Source of the DNA: Acidobacteriota bacterium
Lineage (GTDB): Bacteria; Acidobacteriota; HRBIN11
Assembly: GCA_030550225.1 (NCBI GenBank)
Contig: JAUQPV010000057.1
Coordinates: 1 to 11,656, forward strand
Length of the DNA stretch: 11,656 nucleotides
Direction of reading: 5' to 3'
Part shown: piece by piece, positions 1 through 6,539 of the stretch
How positions within the stretch are numbered: position 1 is the stretch's first letter
Layout of the letters: the number at the start of each line of letters is the position of its first letter
The notes under the pieces: model-generated
What the model saw: only the letters and a program-made list of their open reading frames with translations
The model's database searches: none
What the model was told of the DNA's origin: nothing
Program-made: the position numbers and the translations under genes

Positions 1-91
1 TGCGGCCACCCGCCGCCGCAAACGCCTTCGCGCGCGCACCGGCCGTCTCGGCCGACGGAACGTCGGGTCGCTTCAGCAAACTCCATGCCAA
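1..91 (-). CDS. Possible start of a leftward gene, cut by the window edge
   Basis: On the minus strand an open frame begins at a TTG (91-89) and runs out of the window. A GAGGAGG sequence (108-102) lies 10 bases upstream and could be its ribosome binding site. The 30 visible codons start MAWSLLKRPDVPS and are then rich in Ala, Gly, Arg and Lys, which looks protein-like, but no domain can be recognised. A stop codon lies directly upstream in the same frame, so the gene cannot start earlier in this frame. The forward frames are also open here, so this call rests only on the ribosome-binding-site position and residue composition. Confidence 0.2.
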   Translation of the reverse strand, partial: MAWSLLKRPDVPSAETAGARAKAFAAAGGR

Positions 92-214
92 TCAGGAGCC
101 GCCTCCTCGAAATGCCCGACACGGCTGGCTTTCCGCCCCATCCCCCGACCCCGACCCTCCCCCACGTGTCTATCCCCGTAAACACTCTGTCGAATCGGTT
201 AGACACTTGGAACC

Positions 215-303
215 CGTCTCAAAAGTCCCTGATCCCAGGGAGAAAGAAGCTCTGGATCGAGGCCCTCACCCTGCCCTCTCCCCCAGGGGAGGGTTTTGAG
301 ACG
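215..303. repeat. REP/MITE-like palindromic element with 10-bp terminal inverted repeats
   Basis: The ends CGTCTCAAAA (215-224) and TTTTGAGACG (294-303) are perfect inverted repeats. Just inside, CCCT (227-230) can pair with AGGG (290-293). Internal hairpins are TCCCTG/CAGGGA (226-231 with 236-241) and a CT-rich arm against GGGGAGGG (276-293). The inner segment resembles the CCCTCACCC...CCCTCTCCC palindromic repeats dispersed between genes in many GC-rich bacterial genomes. There is no transposase and no clear target duplication. The right-hand hairpin followed by TTTT could also act as a terminator. Confidence 0.5.
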
Positions 304-495
304 AGTCCTTTGAAACATCGTGCTTCCCTGGCGGTGGAAAAGGTTGTTCCGAGGCCATTCTCACAGGCCGAACGGCCCCGTTCAATTGTTTTGGCGATTC
401 GGGAGTTCGGCCATCTGGCATCCATGGTCGAGGGGCGGACATCCGGACCTACCGTCCAGGCCGGTATACCTGGTCACGGCCGAATTCCCGAAGGC

Positions 496-524
496 TTGAC
501 GGGGTGGCTGTCAGTCGGTAGCCT
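496..524 (+). promoter_or_regulatory. Candidate sigma-70 type promoter for the YHS gene
   Basis: TTGACG (496-501) matches five of six bases of the -35 consensus. After a 17-base spacer comes TAGCCT (519-524), which matches only three of six of the -10 consensus. Transcription would begin near 531, about 20 bases before the ATG at 550. The match is partial and such matches are common by chance. Confidence 0.25.
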
Positions 525-549
525 GAAAGGACCGGTCGATGGAGACGCC

Positions 550-795
550 ATGCGAGGCTTCTTCTTCGGGTCTGGCTCGTCGCCCCGGAAAGTGCCGAAG
601 GCGCCGACCCGGGAGAACCCGGTCCGGGACCCCGTGTGTGGAATGACCCTGAACCTTCGCTACGTCGAGCACTTCACCGAGTGGCAGGGCGTGCGATATT
701 GCTTTTGTAGTCTGTCTTGTAAACTCCTGTTTGACCAGGACCCAGATTATTATATTCGTAGTATTCAAAATTCAGTGTCAGGTCCGGGGCCTTAA
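550..795 (+). CDS. Stand-alone YHS-domain metal-binding protein
   Basis: An 81-residue protein made almost wholly of one YHS domain. It contains the DPVCGM motif (Cys30), then about 20 residues later the YCFCSLSC motif (Cys51, Cys53, Cys57), and ends with the usual FDQDPDYY sequence. YHS domains bind heavy metals, often copper, and are frequently found at the N-terminus of copper-exporting P-type ATPases or as small free proteins. There is no signal peptide, so it should be cytosolic. The start at ATG 550 is chosen because GGAG (541-544) lies five bases upstream and the domain begins soon after; longer in-frame extensions have no homology character. It is followed by the ROK gene 53 bases downstream. 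The last 15 codons are unusually AT-rich for this window. A role in copper handling for the oxidase cluster is possible but inferred only. Confidence 0.8.
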   Translation: MRGFFFGSGSSPRKVPKAPTRENPVRDPVCGMTLNLRYVEHFTEWQGVRYCFCSLSCKLLFDQDPDYYIRSIQNSVSGPGP

Positions 796-848
796 GTGTC
801 GGGTCTTGCGGATACCTGGCACCGGACGCCGATGAGGGCAGGAGACCT

Positions 849-1826
849 GTGGTGTGGTTGGGCATCGCGATTGGCCCGACCTTCTTGAAGGTCGGTGTCG
901 TGGAAAACGACCGACTCGTGTACCGGGAGGTCTTTCCCCTCGAGGGTCGAGACTTAACGGGCTTTCTGGATGAGGTCGATGCGGCATATCAGCAGGTCTT
1001 GACCCGGTTTCCCGTCCAGGGCCTGGGCGTTGCCCTGCAAGCCGTCCTTTCGTATCCGGAGGGTGTCGTCCAACATGCGACCCAACTGGCCTTTCTACAG
1101 GGGGAACCGCTGAAGTTTCATCTGGAACGGCGATGGTCTCGGTCGGTCGTGGTGGCCAGCGAGGCACAGATGGCCGCTTATGGGGAATATCGGCTTCATC
1201 CCGAGGTTCAGCGTAGCCAGGCTCGGCACCTCGTGTATCTGGCTGTCGAAAACGGCTTGAGCGGAGGCGTCGTCGTGGACGGCCGCCCTTACTGGGGTGC
1301 TCACGGATGGGTCGGCGCTATCGGGCACATCCCCATCCAGCCGGACGGACCCGAGTGTACCTGCGGTCGTCGGGGCTGTCTGGAGGCCTTTGTGACGCCG
1401 CAAGGGATTCTCCAGCGGCTTCAGTCCGTCTTGTGGCGGCATCCCCAATCCCGACTTCGGCAGATCCGCATGACCAACCTGCGGGCCGAGGACGTCTTAG
1501 AGGCGGCTCGCTTTGGAGATCCCGCCGCCCAGGAGGTCATCGAGGAGGCGGCTCAGGCGCTGGGCCTGGGGGTCCACATGGTCGTGAGTTTACTGGACCC
1601 CGACGTGGTCATTCTGGGGGGCAGTATCGTCGGTTCGAACGACTTTTTCGTGGAAATGGTATCCCAACGGGCACGTGCTTACATGCCGACTGGACCGTCT
1701 CGGACGCCGCTGGTTTTGCCCTCTCATTTAAAGTACTTTGCCAGCGTCTGGGGGGCCGCTTTAGTCGCGGAGATGGTCTACCAAAGCACCACGCCCCGTC
1801 CGTCTCGCCGGAAGAAGCCCTCGTGA
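849..1826 (+). CDS. ROK-family protein, probably not an active sugar kinase
   Basis: A 325-residue protein with the ROK fold and no N-terminal helix-turn-helix, so it has the shape of a ROK sugar kinase rather than a NagC-type repressor. The zinc site is intact: His160 in the GAIGH motif, then Cys170, Cys172 and Cys177 in ECTCGRRGCLEA, with the sugar-contact Glu179. The catalytic motifs are altered: the N-terminal phosphate loop reads GIAIGPT where active members have GIDIGGT; the catalytic NDAN-type motif reads SEAQ (residues 104-107); the GEIGH glutamate is Ala157; and the GTGIGGG loop reads ENGLSGG. It may bind a sugar without phosphorylating it. Start is GTG 849 (GTG 852 also possible), behind AGGAGA at 840-845. 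The YHS gene lies 53 bases upstream; the convergent M14 gene ends 25 bases downstream. Confidence 0.85.
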   Translation: MVWLGIAIGPTFLKVGVVENDRLVYREVFPLEGRDLTGFLDEVDAAYQQVLTRFPVQGLGVALQAVLSYPEGVVQHATQLAFLQGEPLKFHLERRWSRSVVVASEAQMAAYGEYRLHPEVQRSQARHLVYLAVENGLSGGVVVDGRPYWGAHGWVGAIGHIPIQPDGPECTCGRRGCLEAFVTPQGILQRLQSVLWRHPQSRLRQIRMTNLRAEDVLEAARFGDPAAQEVIEEAAQALGLGVHMVVSLLDPDVVILGGSIVGSNDFFVEMVSQRARAYMPTGPSRTPLVLPSHLKYFASVWGAALVAEMVYQSTTPRPSRRKKPS

Positions 1827-1843
1827 GGTCTTGGAGACGATTC

Positions 1844-1860
1844 GCCCGGACCTACCGGGC
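1844..1860. terminator. Short hairpin between convergent genes
   Basis: GCCCGG (1844-1849) and CCGGGC (1855-1860) form a six-pair stem with a five-base loop, in the 25-base gap between the convergent ROK and M14 genes and including the M14 stop codon. No T-run is present on either strand, so it may be only a weak bidirectional terminator. Confidence 0.3.
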
Positions 1861-4476
1861 CAGGCCCCACAGGAGGGCGTTCAAGACGAACCTGTGGGTC
1901 CCCCAGTAGTCCCCCCGGAACATCGGATGACTTGAAATCGCAAAGATCTGGCCACGCCCGAGCCCCACGTACCAGGCATAGGCCGTGCCGGCCAGGGCTT
2001 CCTTCGTATCGTCCCATACGAAACCGCTGGCCGTCAGACGGTCGGCCGGGGCGAATCGGGCAACGACGAAGGCCGTCTCGGGGTCTGGCCGGGCGATCCG
2101 ATTCCCTTCATAGAAGACGGCGATGTCCGGCGTTTCGTAACCGCCCATCCAGAAATGGCGGTTTTCTAATCGGACCCGCAGGAGAGCACCCGGTACGTCG
2201 GCCAAGGGCGAGGGCTTCTCCGGCGTCTTGACCGGGTCGGCCTTCTTTTCAGGTCCCCACTCGACTTTCATCAAGCCCGCCTCGGACGCCCAGACCGCAC
2301 CACTTCCGATAGCGATGAGGGCGCCGCCGTCTTCGATCCAGAGCTTCAGCCGTTGGACCGTTTCGTCCCCCCAGAGTCGCTTGAGGACCTGGGGCGAAGC
2401 GTCCGCCACGATGAGGACCCCGATGTCGGACCAGTTCATCGAGGCCAGCCTATCCGTTCGGACTCTTGTGATGGGGAAGCCGTAGACGACTTCCAAGGTA
2501 TGCCACAGGGCGCCCACGCTGTCGGGTCGGGTGCCGGGTCCGACCAAGAGGACGATCCGCTTGTCGGATGGGACGAAAGCGGTTTGGGGAGAACTCAGGG
2601 AGATGCCGTCTGTCGTCCAACCACTATCCAGGGCCAAGACAGCGGGTCCCAGCCGTCGGGCCCATGTCTCGATCCAGGGTCCAAACTCGGACGGTTCTTG
2701 GGCCACGAAGAAGATGAGGCTTCCCGGCGGACACCGGTTTGAACCCAGGTGGAGAGGCTTCCGGTTGACGTAGAAGGGGAAGCGGCGTTCTAAGGCGGAA
2801 GCGGCGGCTCCATAGACTCCCAACGTCCGATTGCATACGACGTAGGCGTAGGTCGCCCGTCGGAACGTCGATTCGGGTCGATCCTCCGGCGCGGATTGAA
2901 GCAAGCTTCGGTCGGGTCGGCCAGTCAATTCGACGACCCGAAGGTTCCATGCGAGGGGCAGGGACCAGCCCGTGATGTCGTAAAAACCGGGTTCCTCCCG
3001 GAGTTCCCGCTGTTCCCGGACGGTCGCCAGGAATTCGGCGTCCATCGGGACTTCCCGAGCGAGCCAGGCCTTCAGGAGGAGCCGTTGGGCCTGCTGGAGG
3101 GGAATCATCCAATCGCCGGGCCGAACGTCTGACCGGCTTCTCTGGGTCCCGAAGTAGGGGTCCCGGACGGTGAGCGTCACCGGTTTCGAGACGGTATAAA
3201 CCTCGACGCCCATCCGACGGAGGCGCTCCAGAAGTCGCTGGCGCAAAAATGGGTCGGCGTCGGCCGGCACGAGCCACCCCCAGACGTCTTCGGTAGCTCG
3301 CAGATTGGCCGTCCGACTTTGGAGGAAATCCCGTAGGATCTCGGCCCGGTGCTCGGCGGCCGTCTGGAGCGTCGTCCAGGCCGTTGTCCAGTGGTGGGCG
3401 ATGGCGTCCGACAGGGTCAAGACGGTCCCATCCGACCGACGGACCCGTACGCCCCGGGCCGAGGCCTGCTCGTACGTCATCCCGATGGCTCCGTTCAGGG
3501 CCGGGAAGCTGTCGCCGTAGCCGGGGTAGTACGTGTCAAACCATTCGCGCGTGAAGTACCGCCAGCCCTTCTGTTCAAAAGCCCGAGCGTTCGCCTGGCC
3601 GAATCGCTCCCACCACGTCCGCAGAGCCTCCGGGAGCCAAGGGATAATAGGTCGAGTCGGCGGCGGGAAGAAGTATGTCTCGTCCCGGCCCATCTCATGA
3701 AAATCCACGAATACCTGCGGCGGGTGCTGGACATAGGCGGCGACACGGGCCTGGGATTCGGCCTGCGTCTGGAACAGCCAATCCCGGTTCAGGTCATACA
3801 AGAAGTGATTAAACCGCCCGGAGGGCCATTCCTCCGTATGTTCGGTCGCCCAGGGGGATTCGTCGGGCTGACGACCCATCTGAGTCCGCACGTGCTGGAC
3901 AAACCGACTCCGACCATCCGGATTCTGGACGGGGTCGATGATGAGGACGACCCGCTCCAAGACCTGCTGAACCTCCGATCTCTCCGAGGCCACCAGGAAA
4001 TAAGCCAGGGCCAGGGCGGCCTCTGTACTCGAGTGTTCATTGCCGTGGATGCTGAACCCGAACCAAACGAGCAGGGGCAGGCCCTCCGAGAGCCAGGCGT
4101 CCAGGTCGGCGGGCCGGACCTGAACAGGGTTCCAGAGGTCCTGCCAGCGGCGCTGCCACGTCTCAAGCCGGGCCAGGTTTTCCGGCGTGCTGACCCAGGC
4201 CAGCCGGAGGGGCCGACCCTCGAAGGTCCGCCCATAGGTTTCGAGTCGGATCCGTGGGGACGCCTGGGCGAGGGCCTCCAAATAGTGGAAGGCTTCCTCC
4301 GGCGTGATGGGCCGCTCGCCGAAGGGAAGACCCAGGACTTGGTCCGGGGTCGGCACGTCCGACCGGTAGGGGCCCTCGGGCAAAGGGAAACCCAAGGGCC
4401 ACTGGGCAAAAGACATCGCCGCCATTCCTTCGACGAGGAGGACGGTCAGAAGGGTCTGCCGGATCTGCTGACGCAT
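1852..4476 (-). CDS. Secreted M14-family zinc carboxypeptidase
   Basis: An 874-residue exported peptidase. Residues 1-24 form a signal peptide (basic start, hydrophobic core, cleavage near SFA-Q). The M14 domain spans about 55-390: zinc ligands His144 and Glu147 in HGNEH and His260 in DFHEMG, substrate-binding NPDGR (185-189) and NRDW (230-233), and the likely catalytic glutamate Glu336 in MTYEQA. It would hydrolyse peptides from the C-terminus in the periplasm or outside the cell. The remainder, far longer than a minimal carboxypeptidase, includes a segment near 690-750 (VLIVAD, then LKLWIEDGGALIAIGSGA) that resembles a glutamine-amidotransferase-like or ThuA-like fold, as in large M14 proteins of Acidobacteriota and Bacteroidota. 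The ATG overlaps an upstream in-frame-shifted stop as TAATG, and its GGAG is only two bases away, so translation may be coupled to, or dependent on, upstream reading. Confidence 0.85.
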   Translation of the reverse strand: MRQQIRQTLLTVLLVEGMAAMSFAQWPLGFPLPEGPYRSDVPTPDQVLGLPFGERPITPEEAFHYLEALAQASPRIRLETYGRTFEGRPLRLAWVSTPENLARLETWQRRWQDLWNPVQVRPADLDAWLSEGLPLLVWFGFSIHGNEHSSTEAALALAYFLVASERSEVQQVLERVVLIIDPVQNPDGRSRFVQHVRTQMGRQPDESPWATEHTEEWPSGRFNHFLYDLNRDWLFQTQAESQARVAAYVQHPPQVFVDFHEMGRDETYFFPPPTRPIIPWLPEALRTWWERFGQANARAFEQKGWRYFTREWFDTYYPGYGDSFPALNGAIGMTYEQASARGVRVRRSDGTVLTLSDAIAHHWTTAWTTLQTAAEHRAEILRDFLQSRTANLRATEDVWGWLVPADADPFLRQRLLERLRRMGVEVYTVSKPVTLTVRDPYFGTQRSRSDVRPGDWMIPLQQAQRLLLKAWLAREVPMDAEFLATVREQRELREEPGFYDITGWSLPLAWNLRVVELTGRPDRSLLQSAPEDRPESTFRRATYAYVVCNRTLGVYGAAASALERRFPFYVNRKPLHLGSNRCPPGSLIFFVAQEPSEFGPWIETWARRLGPAVLALDSGWTTDGISLSSPQTAFVPSDKRIVLLVGPGTRPDSVGALWHTLEVVYGFPITRVRTDRLASMNWSDIGVLIVADASPQVLKRLWGDETVQRLKLWIEDGGALIAIGSGAVWASEAGLMKVEWGPEKKADPVKTPEKPSPLADVPGALLRVRLENRHFWMGGYETPDIAVFYEGNRIARPDPETAFVVARFAPADRLTASGFVWDDTKEALAGTAYAWYVGLGRGQIFAISSHPMFRGDYWGTHRFVLNALLWGLAR

Positions 4477-4823
4477 TACTCCATCCCGGATGAATAGATA
4501 AGCAGGTCGGCAGGTGGGCAGGTCGGCAGATGGGCCAGCCAGTGGGGGACGCGAAGCAGATCATTGCCTATCCGCTGACTTGCCCATTTGCCCTTGCATT
4601 TAGGGAAATGCGCATTGTAGCCATGTCCGTGGGTCATTGCAAAGTCGATGTCCACGTTTCGGTCCGTAAGACGTAGGCTCAGTCCTGCACCGATGGAGGC
4701 GCCCGACACCCTTCTCCTAAACGGAAGGGTCTTAGAGTCGGCCCTTACATCGAGACGCCGGTGGGACTCCGTCGACGACGGATGCCTCGCCTCGGGAATA
4801 AACGGTCTGCTCAGGGCCTTGTA
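4476..4823 (-). pseudogene. Possible remnant of a beta-barrel outer-membrane protein gene
   Basis: A minus-strand frame is open from 4823 to a TAA that overlaps the M14 start codon (TAATG). From the GTG at 4709 (weak AGGAGA in front) it gives 77 residues. The first 35, starting SGASIGAGLSLRLTDRNVD and followed by alternating polar and hydrophobic residues, read like closing strands of a FadL-type outer-membrane barrel. After that the frame runs through low-complexity tandem repeats. No room exists upstream for the rest of a barrel, because the cupredoxin gene starts at 4948. It may be a decayed gene end, a small gene coupled to the M14 gene, or chance. Confidence 0.25.
4501..4532. repeat. Octamer tandem repeat, four copies of about GGCAGGTS
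   Basis: Four consecutive eight-base units read AGCAGGTC, GGCAGGTG, GGCAGGTC, GGCAGATG, with a degenerate fifth to 4540. Bases 4513-4531 are identical over 19 bases to 6990-7008 at the end of ctaG. The array lies just upstream of the M14 start and inside the open frame of the possible barrel remnant. Confidence 0.6.
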
Positions 4824-4839
4824 TTAGAAGAAGGGGTCT

Positions 4840-4867
4840 TGGGTGCTGGATATTGGGCGTTAGGTTC
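4840..4867. repeat. Degenerate heptamer repeat
   Basis: Four successive seven-base units read TGGGTGC, TGGATAT, TGGGCGT, TAGGTTC. The shared core is TGG at the start of each unit. It lies in the upstream region of the cupredoxin-propeller gene. Confidence 0.4.
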
Positions 4868-4920
4868 TTCCTACCAAAGCACTGCACCCCTGACATCCAA
4901 AAGATTTATGCCCCTTTATA

Positions 4921-4941
4921 CCCCATATCCTTATGGGGAGG
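4921..4941 (+). promoter_or_regulatory. Hairpin covering the ribosome binding site of the cupredoxin-propeller gene
   Basis: CCCCATA (4921-4927) pairs perfectly with TATGGGG (4932-4938) around a four-base loop. The second arm supplies the first four bases of the ribosome binding site GGGGAGG (4935-4941), six bases before the ATG at 4948. Folding would hide part of the site, so translation could be controlled by temperature or by a factor that opens the stem. Confidence 0.45.
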
Positions 4942-4947
4942 TGAGGC

Positions 4948-6330
4948 ATGGTCCATCGGCGTGTCCTGGTCACCTGGCTGTCTCTGTGGGTCTTCCTGGG
5001 CGGCTGGGCCTGGGCCCAGGGACAGGTCCATAAGGTCTCGATCAACGACAAGCGCCCGTGGTTTACGCCGAACAACCTGCGCGTGAACGTCGGCGATACC
5101 GTCGAGTGGAGCAACGTCTCGGCCGGCTGGCATCGGATGGCCGACGTGGGCGGTGCCTTTCTGTCGAAGACCCTCGCCCCCGGCGAGACGTTCCGGTTCA
5201 CCTTTACAAAACCGGGTGTCTACGACGTCCGTTGCCTGACCCATCCGGTCTACATGCGGATGAAGGTCTTCGTCGGCGTCGATGACGCTACTTGGCAGAA
5301 GGAGCAGTACCGGATCCCGACGCCTACGAAGGTCCCCCCGCCGAATGTCAAGGGCGACTCCGGCGATGAGGTGTGGGTCTGTGCCCAATTTTCCGATACC
5401 GTTCAGGTGATCGACCCTGTCAGTAACCGCGTCCGGCAGGTCATCCGCGTGGAGGGCGACCCGCATAACATCTGGCCGTCCGAGGACGGCAAGTACATGT
5501 ACGTCACGAGCTGGCACAAGGACTTTGTCACGGTCATCGATGCGCAGTCCAAACGGGTCCTTCGCTCCCTGAAAGTCGGTCCTAACTGCGCCCACGTCAT
5601 GTACGACCCCAACGATCCCAACGTGGTCTTCGCCACGATTCAGGGGTCCGACTACATCGTCAAGTTTGACCGAGAGGCCGGGAAGGTCCTGAAGACTTAC
5701 AAGATGCCCCGGGAAGCGCCCCACGGCTTCTGGTTCACGCCCAAGGGGAAAGGCCACTACGTGCTGGTCCCCCACACGATCCCGGCCGGGGGCGTCACGA
5801 TCCTGAACCTGGATACGGACAAGATGACTCTGGTGGAGACGGGCGTCCTGTCCGTGGCCGTCGGGATTACGCCGGACGGGAAGAAGGCTTATGTGGCGAA
5901 TGCCCTCTCGGGGACGGTCTCGGTCGTGGATGTCCTGAACGCTAAGAAAATTAAGGATATCCAGGTCGGCCCGGGCGTCATCCAGCTCCCGGTCGACCCG
6001 ACGGGCCGGTACGTCGTCGCGGCCGTCGGCGGGACAGGTGAAGCCGTCATCATCGACACGGCCAAGGACGAGGTCATCCGGCGGATTCCCAGCGGCCAGA
6101 GCCCTCACGGCGTCGCTTACAGCCACAACGGTAAGTATGCGTGGGTGACCAATGAGTTCGATGACCACGTGACCCGCATCACGATGGGAACCTGGGAAGC
6201 CGTCAAGATCCCGCTTCTCCGAGCACCTTACACGGGTGGGAATGGCCTTACTTCGTTAACAGCCCGTTTCATGATCAGTCCGCCCGCTCCGAAGGTTGCC
6301 CTCGGCGAGCGTTCTGGCGGAACCCCCTAA
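4948..6330 (+). CDS. Exported cupredoxin fused to a YVTN beta-propeller
   Basis: A 460-residue periplasmic protein. Residues 1-24 form a signal peptide (cleavage near AWAQ). Residues 26-110 are a cupredoxin with type 1 copper ligands His62 (GWH) and the CLTHPVYM cluster (Cys96, His99, Met103 or Met105). Residues about 140-425 form a YVTN beta-propeller of six or seven blades with repeats such as VSVVDVLNAKKIKDI. In four blades the same loop position carries His (173, 216, 259, 387), spaced 43 residues or a multiple. Cupredoxins shuttle electrons, and propellers often bind substrate or metals on one face. It is not nitrous oxide reductase: the copper domain is at the N-terminus and has no CuA motif. 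Start at ATG 4948 follows GGGGAGG. A strong hairpin closes the unit downstream. It could serve as electron carrier to the oxidase cluster, which is inference. Confidence 0.85.
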   Translation: MVHRRVLVTWLSLWVFLGGWAWAQGQVHKVSINDKRPWFTPNNLRVNVGDTVEWSNVSAGWHRMADVGGAFLSKTLAPGETFRFTFTKPGVYDVRCLTHPVYMRMKVFVGVDDATWQKEQYRIPTPTKVPPPNVKGDSGDEVWVCAQFSDTVQVIDPVSNRVRQVIRVEGDPHNIWPSEDGKYMYVTSWHKDFVTVIDAQSKRVLRSLKVGPNCAHVMYDPNDPNVVFATIQGSDYIVKFDREAGKVLKTYKMPREAPHGFWFTPKGKGHYVLVPHTIPAGGVTILNLDTDKMTLVETGVLSVAVGITPDGKKAYVANALSGTVSVVDVLNAKKIKDIQVGPGVIQLPVDPTGRYVVAAVGGTGEAVIIDTAKDEVIRRIPSGQSPHGVAYSHNGKYAWVTNEFDDHVTRITMGTWEAVKIPLLRAPYTGGNGLTSLTARFMISPPAPKVALGERSGGTP

Positions 6331-6364
6331 GACACACGAAGGGAAACCCCCACTTTGCGGTGTC

Positions 6365-6396
6365 CCCGGAGGCTGGCCTGCGCTCCGGCCTCCGGG
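6365..6396 (+). terminator. Strong hairpin after the cupredoxin-propeller gene
   Basis: CCCGGAGGCTGG (6365-6376) pairs with CCGGCCTCCGGG (6385-6396), eleven Watson-Crick pairs and one T-G pair, around an eight-base loop, 35 bases after the stop codon. There is no T-run after it, so it is either a non-canonical terminator or a 3' end stabiliser. Confidence 0.5.
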
Positions 6397-6435
6397 TGAT
6401 GCCGCCTACCTATCGGGCAATGGGGGGTGAGGGAT

Positions 6436-6480
6436 AGAACGAGAGAGCATGACGGGCGTTCTCGCCTGGGAGGCAGGCGA
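6436..6480 (+). promoter_or_regulatory. Two adjoining hairpins upstream of ctaG
   Basis: AGAACG (6436-6441) pairs with CGTTCT (6457-6462), and TCGCCTG (6462-6468) pairs with CAGGCGA (6474-6480). The two stems share base 6462 and so sit back to back, 60 bases before the ctaG start. They may belong to an RNA leader or an operator; the rest of the 6331-6539 spacer shows no clear promoter. Confidence 0.25.
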
Positions 6481-6539
6481 CGTCCGGTAGCTTACCCTGC
6501 CTTTCAGTTCATAACTGTCTACACGGAGGAGGCAGCCGG

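Larger units (their letters stand above)
92..549. other. Non-coding spacer with a palindromic element and a candidate promoter
   Basis: This stretch holds no convincing gene. One forward frame stays open through it and joins the YHS gene, but the translated peptide is proline-rich and without domain character, and part of it is simply the reading of the palindromic repeat at 215-303. Codon choice does not match the neighbouring genes. The only supported contents are that repeat and a promoter-like sequence at 496-524. Confidence 0.6.
4477..4947. other. 470-base spacer between divergent genes
   Basis: The M14 gene leaves to the left and the cupredoxin-propeller gene to the right. The spacer contains octamer repeats (4501-4532), a weaker inverted relative of them near 4577-4596, the possible barrel remnant, a degenerate heptamer repeat (4840-4867), and an AT-richer leader with a hairpin (4921-4941). 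Promoters for both genes should lie here; a CTGACA (4890-4895) with a poor -10 about 18 bases on is the best I can see on the + strand, which is not convincing. Confidence 0.5.

Noticed and set aside
85..549. An N-terminal extension of the YHS protein
   Set aside because: The peptide is proline-rich, includes a translated palindromic repeat, and the YHS domain has a good start at 550.
731..756. A promoter for the ROK gene in the AT-rich end of the YHS gene (TTGACC and TATATT)
   Set aside because: The spacer is only 14 bases, too short for a standard sigma-70 promoter.
3349..4497. A 382-codon open frame on the plus strand opposite the M14 gene
   Set aside because: The M14 frame has a signal peptide and zinc ligands in order; the plus frame has no domain and is an antisense shadow.
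4906..6168. A 420-codon open frame on the minus strand opposite the cupredoxin-propeller gene
   Set aside because: It is the antisense shadow of a gene with clear domains. The peptide is Asp/Arg/Val-rich without any motif, as expected from GC-rich antisense frames.
4948..6330. Nitrous oxide reductase NosZ
   Set aside because: Although it has a propeller and a cupredoxin, the order is reversed, the CuA motif with two Cys is absent, and the CuZ histidine set is incomplete.
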